Shown here: piece by piece, positions 24,567-32,834 of the stretch
Position numbering within the stretch: position 1 is the first letter of the stretch
Layout: every line of letters starts with the position of its first letter
Assembly: GCA_944393665.1 (NCBI GenBank)
Contig: CALYAX010000014.1
Span: 1 to 37,698 of the forward strand
From: an uncultured Alphaproteobacteria bacterium
GTDB taxonomy: Bacteria > Pseudomonadota > Alphaproteobacteria > RF32 > CAG-239
Length of the DNA: 37,698 nucleotides
Direction: 5' to 3'
Translations under genes and position numbers: made by a program
Notes under the pieces: model-generated
Told to the model about the DNA's origin: nothing
What the model saw: the letters and a program-made list of their open reading frames with translations, nothing else
The model's database searches: none

Positions 24567-25007
24567 ATGTCTGAACGTTTTAAACTGATTGGCGGCGTTT
24601 TTGTCATTATCCTCAAAGACGGAAAAGTTTTGATGGAACTGCGCAAAAATAAATTCGATGCCGGTTTATACAGTCTGGTCGGAGGCTGTATGGAAAACGG
24701 GGAAACCGTTTTACAGGCGGCTGTCCGTGAGATCAAGGAAGAGGTCAACCTGGAGATTAGGGAAAGTGACTTGAAAGTTGTATCGGTTCTTCACCGTATT
24801 ACACCCCGGCCAGATAGCTGGCAGTCAATAGAATTTGTCATCGTAACCGATAAATTTTCCGGAACTGCCGGGCTGATGGAAAACGATGTCTGCGGGGATT
24901 TAAAATGGTTTTCCCTTGACCGGCTCCCGGAAAATATTTCACATTATGCAAAACAAGCAATTGATAACTATATAAACAATGTAGGATTTTCTGAAATCAA
25001 CTTTTAA
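24567..25007 (+). CDS. Nudix hydrolase
   Basis: 146 residues. The Nudix box spans 40-62 as G-x5-E-x7-REIKEEV, all catalytic acids present (GCMENGE then REIKEEVNL). The N-terminal strand KLIGGVFVIILKDGKVLM and the C-terminal helix are normal. The enzyme would hydrolyse a nucleoside diphosphate linked to another group; the substrate class is not readable. A cyclophilin gene follows after 15 nt, so the two may be cotranscribed. Confidence 0.9.
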   Translation: MSERFKLIGGVFVIILKDGKVLMELRKNKFDAGLYSLVGGCMENGETVLQAAVREIKEEVNLEIRESDLKVVSVLHRITPRPDSWQSIEFVIVTDKFSGTAGLMENDVCGDLKWFSLDRLPENISHYAKQAIDNYINNVGFSEINF

Positions 25008-25022
25008 GAAAAGAGATATGCC

Positions 25023-25664
25023 ATGACTAAAGAAGTAAAAAAAGAAACCGCTTCAAAAGAACCCAAGCTCCTGAAAAGCGCCGAGGCTAAAAAGCTTGGC
25101 GGCAGCAAGACCAAAGGACTAAAAGCGGCGGAAACCAAAAAACTGCCGGTGAGCAGATCGCGGGCGAAAAAAATCAAGCACTCCTATCCGGTGCAAGATC
25201 CCGAAAACAGCCTGCTGCTGAAGCTCAAAGACGGCGATGTGGTGATTGAAATGTACCCCTCGGCTGCCCCCAATCATGTGGCCAGAATTAAAGAGCTGGT
25301 ACGCGCCGGGTTTTATAACGGATTAAAATTTCACCGGGTCATTGACGGCTTTATGGCACAGACCGGTTGTCCTTACGGTACCGGAACCGGAGGCAGCGGC
25401 AAAAAACTGAAAGCCGAATTTAATACCAAACCCCATAAGCGCGGAACTGTATCAATGGCGCGGGCAATGGACGTTGATTCTGCCGACAGCCAATTTTTCA
25501 TTTGTTTTAATGACTGTGACTGGTTAAACGGTCAATATACCGTCTGGGGCGAAGTCACTTCCGGAATGGAGCATGTGGACGCCATCAAACGCGGTGACGG
25601 AATGAACGGCTCAGTAAACGATCCTGATGAGATTATCAGCATGGTCGTGATTGCCGACATCTAA
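25023..25664 (+). CDS. cyclophilin-type peptidyl-prolyl cis-trans isomerase with basic N-terminal extension
   Basis: 213 residues. The catalytic domain (about 62-213) has FHRVIDGFMAQTG (103-115) with the active-site Arg and Gln, GTVSMARA, SQFFICF, and YTVWGEVTSGMEHVD, matching single-domain bacterial cyclophilins. The first 57 residues are Lys/Ala/Glu-rich with near repeats (SAEAKKLGG, AAETKKLPV) and no signal peptide, so the enzyme is cytoplasmic and the tail is probably disordered or nucleic-acid binding. A terminator follows directly. Confidence 0.93.
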   Translation: MTKEVKKETASKEPKLLKSAEAKKLGGSKTKGLKAAETKKLPVSRSRAKKIKHSYPVQDPENSLLLKLKDGDVVIEMYPSAAPNHVARIKELVRAGFYNGLKFHRVIDGFMAQTGCPYGTGTGGSGKKLKAEFNTKPHKRGTVSMARAMDVDSADSQFFICFNDCDWLNGQYTVWGEVTSGMEHVDAIKRGDGMNGSVNDPDEIISMVVIADI

Positions 25665-25667
25665 CCT

Positions 25668-25695
25668 AAAAAAGCTCCCCTGCGGAAGCTTTTTT
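25668..25695. terminator. bidirectional terminator between cyclophilin and SIMPL genes
   Basis: AAAAAAGCT on the left and AGCTTTTTT on the right of a short CCCCTGCGGA loop that can add two GC pairs. A and T runs on both sides fit termination from either direction between these convergent genes. Confidence 0.8.
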
Positions 25696-25722
25696 ATAAT
25701 CCTTCTCAAAGCCGGAACAACA

Positions 25723-26460
25723 TTATTCAAGCCAGTACTGAACCGTGGAAACCACGCGGACAGTTTTATTAATTGATCCGTTTTCGCTGACATCGGGAGC
25801 TTGTTCGCGCGGCATAATTGAGAAAACGCCCTGGCTGGCGGTACGAATTTTACCGACGCGGCTGTTGGAACTTTTGGCAAACTCGGCAGCAGCCGCAGCG
25901 GCATTCTTGGTGGCTTCTTCCAACATCCGAGGCTTGATCTGATTCAAGCCGGTAAAAATATAAGTCACCGGCGAACCATACTGGTTGTCAAAAATAATTC
26001 CTTCGGAAACCATATCGCCGTTCTTGCGCAGAGCCTGCTCAATCAGGTCCACATTGGGCGAACGGACGGTCAGCGTCTGGCTGACGATAAACCGCGAGGT
26101 CATATCATTATTAGAGCGGTAAGGATTTGCCATCAGGTCATTGGTTTCAACACGCCCCTCGCTGATTTCTGCGGCCTGAATTCCCTGTTTTTGCAAAAAG
26201 GAAGTGATAATCCCGCGCTGACGGGCAATTTCGCTCTGAGTGATTTTGAGATCATTTCCGGTGACAACAAACTTCAGGTTCCAGATGGCGAGATCGGCTT
26301 TAACATCCATTTCCGCCAAACCTTTAACGGTGACAAAATTTGAATTCATTTTAGCCTGATAGTAGTAATATCCGGGAAAGAAACCGGCCAGAAACAGCCC
26401 GACAGCGATGATGACCGCTCCGGAAAATTTGGAATTGCAGCAGCTTGAATTATTATCCAT
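25723..26460 (-). CDS. SIMPL domain (DUF541) membrane-anchored protein
   Basis: 245 residues, ATG after AAGGAAAA. The N-terminal tail contains CCN, then one membrane helix (about 14-36) anchors a periplasmic SIMPL domain: VTVKGLAEMDVKADLAIW, a long helix, LTVRSPNVDLIEQAL and VRVVSTVQYWLE at the C-terminus. The family is named for interaction with a mouse kinase but has no settled bacterial role; members are linked to oxidative or envelope stress. It stands alone between convergent and divergent neighbours. Confidence 0.9.
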   Translation of the reverse strand: MDNNSSCCNSKFSGAVIIAVGLFLAGFFPGYYYYQAKMNSNFVTVKGLAEMDVKADLAIWNLKFVVTGNDLKITQSEIARQRGIITSFLQKQGIQAAEISEGRVETNDLMANPYRSNNDMTSRFIVSQTLTVRSPNVDLIEQALRKNGDMVSEGIIFDNQYGSPVTYIFTGLNQIKPRMLEEATKNAAAAAAEFAKSSNSRVGKIRTASQGVFSIMPREQAPDVSENGSINKTVRVVSTVQYWLE

Positions 26461-26568
26461 GGGATTTTCCTTTCAATATAAATGATATTTTATAAATATA
26501 CCAAGCCGCCCGGAGATTCAAGTTCAAGATTTACATACCCTCTTTTAATTCATAAGAAGAATTAAATA

Positions 26569-26596
26569 TTGCAAAATGACAAATTTGTTATATTAT
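26569..26596 (+). promoter_or_regulatory. possible promoter directly before a small gene
   Basis: TTGCAA (26569-26574) and TATTAT (26591-26596), 16-nt spacer. Transcription would start within a few bases of the ATG at 26606, implying a leaderless or near-leaderless mRNA. Confidence 0.35.
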
Positions 26597-26605
26597 TGTC
26601 ACATT

Positions 26606-26917
26606 ATGAGAAAATGGCTGTCATACATCTTAATGGCGGCGTTCATTATCTCTATTTTTGATATTTTGGACGTCAGCGATATTAAACTCGGAAACCGGGA
26701 AATTTTTTCGACGGAAAATACGCATGCCGATAATGATTATGACGATTTGAATGACTACGTTTTTCATTATGCCGGGGTATTGGCTTTTGAAGTTAAAGCC
26801 TGCCATTACGAGCTGGTTTTTGACGTGATCAGCACCGGACAGCCGCAGCAGCTGCGCAAAATTAACCTGACTTACAGTTTTACCCCCAATAATCTATACA
26901 GGCCTCCGATAGTCTGA
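26606..26917 (+). CDS. small secreted or membrane-anchored orphan protein
   Basis: 103 residues from ATG 26606; an ATG at 26576 adds ten residues but would place the promoter-like -10 inside the gene. Residues 1-20 (MRKWLSYILMAAFIISIFDI) form a signal sequence or anchor. An acidic segment follows (HADNDYDDLNDY), then a beta-rich end (HYELVFDVIST, KINLTYSFTP). No family is recognised and no ribosome site is visible. Confidence 0.5.
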   Translation: MRKWLSYILMAAFIISIFDILDVSDIKLGNREIFSTENTHADNDYDDLNDYVFHYAGVLAFEVKACHYELVFDVISTGQPQQLRKINLTYSFTPNNLYRPPIV

Positions 26918-26977
26918 TTCTTTCTTAACTCACTTTGCTTTCCGCCGCAGAGCGGGAAGCCGGACTTATATGAAAGA

Positions 26978-27535
26978 ATGGACACAACGATGACATCGGA
27001 ACTACATGTATTTATTATCTGGGAAAAGGGCCGCTATCTGAGCGATGAAATTATTGCCGATATCCGCTCTCATTTTACGATCAAACAAGTTTACAACCAG
27101 AGCTGGCCACGCGAAAAATTCAGCGCCTGCCTGGCAAAATTTTATGGTAAAAATCTGCCTAAGGGCATCCGCAAGGAAAAGGAATGCGGCAACGGCGATT
27201 TTTTGGTGATTGTGGCAGAAGACAAACATCCCCGGCACTTGCAAGGACTTAACATTAGAATGTGCCAAGCCAAAGTTAAATACCGCTCCTGGCTGAACGG
27301 CAATCTGATTCACGCCAGCGATAATGCTCAAGAAGGAATTGAGAATCTTGAATTTCTGCTCGGCTGCAAAGCAGCAGATTTCAAACGGGAAAATCCTGAA
27401 AACTGGAATGGGAAAATAGTTAACCGCCAGGCAGATCCCTGCGCCGGCGGCTCAACTTTAGCATGGCGGAGTATTTTGCTCAACCGGCTTAACCAAATGG
27501 GGCGCCAGCTGCTGCAAAATCTTAACCTGTGGTAA
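26978..27535 (+). CDS. unrecognised cytoplasmic alpha/beta protein
   Basis: 185 residues; a second ATG lies four codons in. It starts with a beta strand (ELHVFIIWEKG), then a helix and strand, and has the segments KECGNGDFLVIVAED and KVKYRSWLNGNLIHASDNAQEGIENLEFLLG. The latter resembles a family of small uncharacterised proteins I associate loosely with surface-polysaccharide loci, but I cannot name it. No signal peptide. Its stop codon directly abuts the stop of the convergent gene, forming TAATTA. Confidence 0.6.
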   Translation: MDTTMTSELHVFIIWEKGRYLSDEIIADIRSHFTIKQVYNQSWPREKFSACLAKFYGKNLPKGIRKEKECGNGDFLVIVAEDKHPRHLQGLNIRMCQAKVKYRSWLNGNLIHASDNAQEGIENLEFLLGCKAADFKRENPENWNGKIVNRQADPCAGGSTLAWRSILLNRLNQMGRQLLQNLNLW

Positions 27536-27868
27536 TTAACGGTTATAGGCTTCCTCTTCCTCGTCTTCTTCCGCGTCGGAACTGGTGAAAAGGGTCTTCC
27601 AGATGGCTTTGCGATACATCCAGAGATTTATCGCGCCCAAAACCACCGCCATCGATCCGAAGAGATAAAGCATGTAATACCAGTTCAGCTGGCTGGCCGA
27701 CATCATCACATCCTGCTGATTGACACGCAAAAAGCCAATAGACATTGAGGTAACCACAAAGGCGATAATGAAAGCAAATGTCCAAATTTTATGCTGAACG
27801 GTAGGTTTTACGAAAAAAGAAGTCAGAAAATAAAGCAATACGAAAGATAAGAATAAGTATAATTCCAT
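27536..27868 (-). CDS. small membrane protein with acidic tail
   Basis: 110 residues; the ATG at 27868 has AGGGGA upstream, better than the ATG eight codons earlier. Three hydrophobic helices (about 2-20, 26-46 and 62-84) are followed by a basic stretch (YRKAIWKTLF) and a strongly acidic tail (DAEEDEEEEAYNR). No family is recognised. The stop is shared edge to edge with the convergent gene on the left. Confidence 0.65.
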   Translation of the reverse strand: MELYLFLSFVLLYFLTSFFVKPTVQHKIWTFAFIIAFVVTSMSIGFLRVNQQDVMMSASQLNWYYMLYLFGSMAVVLGAINLWMYRKAIWKTLFTSSDAEEDEEEEAYNR

Positions 27869-27949
27869 GAGTTTTCCCCTTTTATTAAGCATGAATGACT
27901 GCTGATTAGAAATATAAGCGCGGGGACAGAGGTTTCAAGCAAGGAGAAG

Positions 27950-27982
27950 AAAAAAGCCGTCTGATTGCAGGCGGCCTTTTTC
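27950..27982 (-). terminator. Rho-independent terminator
   Basis: 8-bp stem GCCGTCTG/CAGGCGGC with one G-T pair and an ATTG loop. On the minus strand a T-run follows it, right behind the stop of the 160-residue membrane protein gene. A and T runs on both sides also allow use in the other direction. Confidence 0.85.
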
Positions 27983-28465
27983 TTAATATTTTCTGGCAAG
28001 AATATTTAATTTCATCTCCCGGGCCAGAACACCGTAGAGGACAGCTCCGACAACAGCCATAAACAAACCGCGGGTCGGAGCAAAAAAATAATATATGGCG
28101 ACCAACTCTACCGCCATAACCACTGCGCCATATAAAATCGCGGTTAAGGCCATTTCAAAGATATCTTCTTCTTCCCAATCCAGAAAAAGGATGACAGTTA
28201 ATATCCCTGAAATCAACGGCAAAGTAATATCCATGCCCCAAAGTTCAATTAAATTACCGGTTGGCGCGGGGCAAAGCAGACTGATAAGTTGCACCAACAT
28301 TGCCGTAAAGACAACTATCCCCAGCCGTTTGGCCGGATATTTTATCTTTACATTAATTTTTACCAGAGTTGACTGCAGCGGTGCAAAAGCTGCGGCAACA
28401 TAAATCGCTGACATTATGATAATGAACAGCCCGATCCCCGGAGCGGGAAAATTAGAATAATTCAT
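27983..28465 (-). CDS. five-helix membrane protein of unknown family
   Basis: 160 residues, with about five hydrophobic helices (GLFIIIMSAIYVAAAFAPL, LGIVVFTAMLVQLISLL, DITLPLISGILTVILFL, EMALTAILYGAVVMAVELVAIYYF and GLFMAVVGAVLYGVLA). A short acidic loop DWEEEDIFE sits between helices three and four. I do not recognise it. The start lacks a strong ribosome site. It has its own terminator; the 140 nt upstream to 28607 is AT-rich with nothing I can name. Confidence 0.65.
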   Translation of the reverse strand: MNYSNFPAPGIGLFIIIMSAIYVAAAFAPLQSTLVKINVKIKYPAKRLGIVVFTAMLVQLISLLCPAPTGNLIELWGMDITLPLISGILTVILFLDWEEEDIFEMALTAILYGAVVMAVELVAIYYFFAPTRGLFMAVVGAVLYGVLAREMKLNILARKY

Positions 28466-28606
28466 AATTTCTTATTTTTGTGCCGATAAAGAACCAAAGG
28501 TTAAAATCGGCGGATTACTAATACAATATCAGATTAAGAATAACACAAAATTTTCGTCCAATCTAGTCTAAAAATGTTACAAAAATAAGAAAATTAAAAA
28601 ACAGCG

Positions 28607-30346
28607 TCAGAATTTGCTTAACATTGGCCATTTACCGGCAGCCACCTGCTCCAGCGTCGGACTGGGCATACCAAAACGACTGTTATAAATCCAGTAATTG
28701 GCTGTTACCCGTTCGATGTAAATCCGGGTTTCAGCTGAGGGAACTGCTTCTATAAACATTAGCGGATCATTACCGTAGACAGTGTTTTTCTGCCATTTAA
28801 CCAGATTTCCGGGGCCGGCATTATAGGCCGCCATCAGATAAAACAGATTGCCGTTGATAAAAGGTTTGGAGAGCAGATATTCCACATAACGCTGTCCCAG
28901 TTCCAGGTTATAATCAGCGGCCAGCAGGCGGCTGCTGTCCGTTTTGATGGAGCGGTCCCTGGTTATATGATAAGCGGTATTGGGCATCAGCTGCATCAGG
29001 CCATGCGCTCCTGCCGCGCTGCGGGCATCAACCTTGAATGATGACTCCTGGCGGATTAACCCCAGAACCAAAGCTTTTTCCACCCGCCAGGGCCCCTGAC
29101 GCACCCATTCGGGAATCGGATAAGCCAGCCGGTCATACGCGGATTTATTGCCTGAAACCTGTTTGCAGCAGTAAATTGCCAGGGCGTGCATTTTATATTG
29201 GGCGGCTATAAAAATAACTGCTTCCTGCTGTTTAGGCGTCATGTTGTCAAAAGCATAACGGATTTCATCCTCAGCAAGATCGGGGCGTTTGGCATGAATA
29301 AGGATAATGGCGCGCCTGATGGCCGGCGATGCCAGCAAATCATATACATAATCCAGATTGTCAAAATTACTGAGGTAGGCGCTGCTGTTCCAATTATAAT
29401 CCAACGGGCGCCCGGCTTTAAACGCGCCTAAAATACCATAAAAAGTGTGCGGAAACCGGGCAGCGCGAAGCAGCATTTTTTTGGCGGCAGCCTGATCGTT
29501 TAACCTTGAGTAAGACCGGTATGCCCAAAAAGCACCGGCGGATACCAGCCAGTTATCCGGATTTTTGGAATCAGCCAGCTGCTGAAAATAGCGTGCAGCG
29601 TTGCGATAATTTTTCATTCGCCATGACGCCAGCCCCGCAACCCAGGGAGCCATACCGGAAGTTTTGCGCCGGGATGCCCGGACGGCCCATTGCAAAGCCA
29701 GTTTATTATAATTATCGACAAAGTATTTCATCGCCAGAGAAGCTGCCAGTTCGTCCCAATATTTATCGGGGGCCAGGCGGCGAAACCGCGGCTGCTCAAG
29801 AACCAGACGCGCCTGCCGGGTGCGGCCGCGGTTTAATTCGCGGCGGAATTTTGTAACCTGATTAAGCAAATATTGTTTTTCAGCCGGAGTCCGGCGGGCA
29901 AGATCGGCATTATTCCAGCCGCGGATAAACTGGCTGCCGATTCCCTGCCGCGGCGGCGTGAGGCCCTCTGCCGGCCCTTTACGCTGCGCCAGCTTATAAA
30001 TCCGGAGTGCCTGAGGCAAATCGGAATATTGTTCCAGCCATGCCTGCAACTCTTTATAATCAGCGGTGTAATCAGGGTGAAGATATTTTTCGGCCAGGAC
30101 ATGACCGAGCAAAATATGATTTTCCAAATCTTCGGTCAGATCGGCAGCTTTCTCAAAATCTCCTTTAGCCTGAGAGCGAAAAATCTTTTTGTACAGCGAG
30201 ACATCGGAAGGAGTTATCAGAAGATATTTTAAGATTTTATCGTAAGCCTGCGGCGTAATTACCTTGACTTCCGGTTCAGCGGCCGAAAGAGCCGGTATTG
30301 CCGTTAAAAGTCCCAACCAGATAAAAACTGCTGCCCGGAACTGCAT
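28607..30346 (-). CDS. slt: soluble lytic murein transglycosylase (Slt70-like)
   Basis: 579 residues from the ATG at 30346; the open frame upstream overlaps the previous gene and precedes the signal peptide. The signal ends in PALSA (about 22). A long helical superhelix of repeated hairpins (about 30-415) precedes the catalytic domain. Catalytic Glu is in LIRQESSF (about 434), followed by AAGAHGLMQLMPNTA and LMAAYNAGPGNLVKW, the family 1 GEWL motifs. It cuts peptidoglycan to anhydromuropeptides in the periplasm. It starts five bases after the stop of a secreted-protein gene, so the three minus-strand genes from 31776 down are one operon. Confidence 0.92.
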   Translation of the reverse strand: MQFRAAVFIWLGLLTAIPALSAAEPEVKVITPQAYDKILKYLLITPSDVSLYKKIFRSQAKGDFEKAADLTEDLENHILLGHVLAEKYLHPDYTADYKELQAWLEQYSDLPQALRIYKLAQRKGPAEGLTPPRQGIGSQFIRGWNNADLARRTPAEKQYLLNQVTKFRRELNRGRTRQARLVLEQPRFRRLAPDKYWDELAASLAMKYFVDNYNKLALQWAVRASRRKTSGMAPWVAGLASWRMKNYRNAARYFQQLADSKNPDNWLVSAGAFWAYRSYSRLNDQAAAKKMLLRAARFPHTFYGILGAFKAGRPLDYNWNSSAYLSNFDNLDYVYDLLASPAIRRAIILIHAKRPDLAEDEIRYAFDNMTPKQQEAVIFIAAQYKMHALAIYCCKQVSGNKSAYDRLAYPIPEWVRQGPWRVEKALVLGLIRQESSFKVDARSAAGAHGLMQLMPNTAYHITRDRSIKTDSSRLLAADYNLELGQRYVEYLLSKPFINGNLFYLMAAYNAGPGNLVKWQKNTVYGNDPLMFIEAVPSAETRIYIERVTANYWIYNSRFGMPSPTLEQVAAGKWPMLSKF

Positions 30347-30351
30347 GGGAT

Positions 30352-31023
30352 TTACTGCACCGATTTCAGCCAGGTAATGGCTCCGGCACATTGCGCTGAA
30401 GACATTCCCTTAACCCGGCAGCGGTTAACCACGATATTGGGCATTTTATCCAAATCATAACACCCGTCGCCTAAAAGAGTATAATTATAGTAAGTTGGCA
30501 GATTGGGCGCTACATCAGCAAACGAAACAGCGGTGGTCAGGTTCGGCCAGACCAGTTTGATGTCCAGGTTGGTTATGCGGCTGTCGAGATTATTATTTAC
30601 AAAAAAACGGACATCGCAAGAAGTCATTCCGGAAATGGAACGGGAAATTCTAAAATTGTCATAATACAAAAAGATCTTGTTGCTGCGGCGGGGACGCCCG
30701 TATTCATCAATTTCGTTAATAGCCACGGTACCGCGTTTGGAGCCGTCTTTGGTCGGCATATCCAAAACTGACATTGCTCCCTGAGGCATAAAAAAATCTT
30801 GCCGGGCAGAGTTTTGCTGATCTTTCGCTGCAGAACTGCGGGCGTTACCGGAAGTTTTCCGCGGCTGGGGCGCCGTTAATGCCGGCGTGGTCCCGGCCGG
30901 CAGGAATGATGTTCCGGCGGCAGGGACGGCATCTGTTGTTCCCGCTCCGAAAGACTGGGCAAAAACCGGGAAAGCACCGGACAGCAACGCCGGAAGCAAC
31001 AGAGCCGTATATTGTAACTTCAT
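30352..31023 (-). CDS. secreted protein, related to its upstream neighbour
   Basis: 223 residues with GGGGAGG before the ATG. The signal ends in FPVFAQ (about 22), and a Pro/Ala/Ser/Thr-rich linker spans about 25-75. The C-terminal domain has two Cys pairs: SCDVRFFVNNNLDSRITNLDIKLVW, then LPTYYNYTLLGDGCYDL, then NRCRVKG and AQC. The same order of Cys, strand and Trp motifs appears in the next protein upstream, so the two look like diverged paralogues. No known family. Sandwiched between that paralogue and slt, so a cell-wall role is suggested only by context. Confidence 0.75.
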   Translation of the reverse strand: MKLQYTALLLPALLSGAFPVFAQSFGAGTTDAVPAAGTSFLPAGTTPALTAPQPRKTSGNARSSAAKDQQNSARQDFFMPQGAMSVLDMPTKDGSKRGTVAINEIDEYGRPRRSNKIFLYYDNFRISRSISGMTSCDVRFFVNNNLDSRITNLDIKLVWPNLTTAVSFADVAPNLPTYYNYTLLGDGCYDLDKMPNIVVNRCRVKGMSSAQCAGAITWLKSVQ

Positions 31024-31047
31024 GGCACCCTCCCCTAAAACATAAGA

Positions 31048-31776
31048 TTATTCAGATTTTCCGCCGCTCTGGTTAGTCCCTGAACCGGTCAGGGTTGCCG
31101 TCAGTTTGGCAAGCTCCTGATTAGCCTGATTGAACGCGGCATCAATGTCCTTGCGCTGCTGCTCCATCTGGCTGGTTTCCTGGGCCTTTTGCTCCTCGGG
31201 TGAAATAGCCTGGAACTCGGAATAATATTCGGGATTTTGCGGCGAGACATACAGGAAAAGATTTTCACAGCCCGGAGACATTTTTCCCTGGCGGGCAGAC
31301 GCCTCATCGGAAGAACCGCAATTAGTAACCTGGACATCGACATCGCCCAGCAGCAGGAAGCAACGATCAGTATTAATTTTGGACTTGAGGGTCACCTGCT
31401 GATAGGGTTTCAGCGGCGGCAGTTTCAGGCTCAGATTTAAATCCTTTTCATTATAAGTGGCGGTGTTATAACGGCTGATGCTGCGGCCGCGGTTAAGACG
31501 CTGCGCCTCTTTGGCCTGGCGCGCTTCCTGATCAATGGTATCGGAAACAACCTCATCATGCCAGATCAAATCAATGGCAGAATTAACAATTTCATTGCCG
31601 GTGCGGTTATAAAAAGTGGCACCAAGATCGCAGGAAACAATGTTGCCGTCGGCATTTTTAACAGGTACGATGTCATGGACTTTGAACAAAACCGCATTAT
31701 CGGCCGCCGAAGCATTGAGCGCCGCAGCCATACCGAGAGCAAGACAAGATACAAAAACTTTTTTGGTACTTTTCAT
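31048..31776 (-). CDS. secreted protein, first of a tandem pair
   Basis: 242 residues, AAGGGA before the ATG. Signal peptide ends in LNASA (about 24). The domain has IVSCDLGATFYNRTGNEIVNSAIDLIWHD, then LKPYQQVTLKSKINTDRCFLLLGDV and VTNC, equivalent to the motifs in the following gene. The C-terminal 50 residues are a Gln/Glu/Lys-rich probable coiled coil (KAQETSQMEQQRKDIDAAF) ending in a Gly/Ser tail. Likely periplasmic, disulfide-bonded and oligomeric. First gene of the operon that ends with slt. Confidence 0.75.
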   Translation of the reverse strand: MKSTKKVFVSCLALGMAAALNASAADNAVLFKVHDIVPVKNADGNIVSCDLGATFYNRTGNEIVNSAIDLIWHDEVVSDTIDQEARQAKEAQRLNRGRSISRYNTATYNEKDLNLSLKLPPLKPYQQVTLKSKINTDRCFLLLGDVDVQVTNCGSSDEASARQGKMSPGCENLFLYVSPQNPEYYSEFQAISPEEQKAQETSQMEQQRKDIDAAFNQANQELAKLTATLTGSGTNQSGGKSE

Positions 31777-31871
31777 TGTTTTTCCCTTAGAGATAAGTAA
31801 AACTTCAACTGGTTATAATAATATCCGTATTTTTATAATTTACCAACAAATAGTGAATAAATTAATAACAA

Positions 31872-32687
31872 TTAATTTTCACCTTTCATTTGCCTGGACA
31901 GGCGCAAAAAATCCGCCCAGGCTTTTGCTTTCTGTCCCGGGGTACGCAGCAGATAAGCCGGGTGAAAGCTGGCCAGAACCATTGCTTTGGAACCGTCAGA
32001 CTTGACATATTCAAGCCAGCGGCCGCGCAGGCGTGAGATAGATTCCGGCGTATCCAGCAGCGCATTTGCAGCCGAACCGCCGAGCATAAAAATGTAATCA
32101 GGATTAATCAAATCAAGCTGCCGCTTCAAAAACGGCAGGCAGACCGCAATTTCCGAATCGAGCGGGGTGCGGTTTCCGGGCGGACGCCAGGGTAGAATAT
32201 TGCAGATGTAACATTGAGTCCGATCCAGGCCGATGGCAGCAAGCATCTTATCCAGCAAGTGACCGCTGCGGCCGACAAAAGGCACGCCGATACGGTCCTC
32301 GTCAGCGCCGGGAGCTTCACCGACAAACACAACGCGCGCCTGAGGATTGCCGTCGCCGAAGACGGTATGGGAAGCCGTCAGCTTTAAGGCGCAGCCGTCA
32401 AAATTTTCCATAGCGGTGCGAAGTTCTTCCATGCTGTTGATGGAGGCGCATAAATCTTTGGCATTCTGGCAGGCATTTCCAGTTGCCTGAGCCAGCGGCG
32501 TCGTAGCCTGGCGGACCGGGGCTGCGGGAGCGGCCGACACAGCGGCGCGGAGATTAATCTGCGGTTTCAGCGAAACCGAAACCGGAGCCGTGCCCAGCGT
32601 CATCGGCTCATCTCCGCAGGTTTCTTCAACCCCGGCGCCGATATACCACTCCAAAATCCGTGCTAAATTTTCCGTATCGTTACTCAT
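31872..32687 (-). CDS. uracil-DNA glycosylase, family 4
   Basis: 271 residues. The N-terminal 100 residues are Ala/Pro/Thr-rich and variable. The catalytic domain has VFVGEAPGADEDRIGVPFVGRSGHLLD (motif A with the GEAPG loop), CYICNILPWRPPGNRTP, IFMLGGSAANALL and SFHPAYLLRTPGQK (the DNA-intercalating HPA loop). It removes uracil from DNA in base excision repair. Cys residues at GCALK, CYIC and AVCLPF are near the places used for a 4Fe-4S cluster. The pattern is close to alphaproteobacterial forms. Divergent from the TPR lipoprotein gene, with 147 AT-rich bases between them. Confidence 0.93.
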   Translation of the reverse strand: MSNDTENLARILEWYIGAGVEETCGDEPMTLGTAPVSVSLKPQINLRAAVSAAPAAPVRQATTPLAQATGNACQNAKDLCASINSMEELRTAMENFDGCALKLTASHTVFGDGNPQARVVFVGEAPGADEDRIGVPFVGRSGHLLDKMLAAIGLDRTQCYICNILPWRPPGNRTPLDSEIAVCLPFLKRQLDLINPDYIFMLGGSAANALLDTPESISRLRGRWLEYVKSDGSKAMVLASFHPAYLLRTPGQKAKAWADFLRLSRQMKGEN

Positions 32688-32834
32688 AATTTCAACTTAG
32701 ACGAAATCTCTTATTTTGCAAGATAAAACATTTATTTACACAAATTTAATAATATATTTAAAAGGCTATTGTATGATTTGAAAAATTGAATAATATAAAA
32801 GGGCTGATTTACGTAGGGTAGAGGTTGATTTCTC

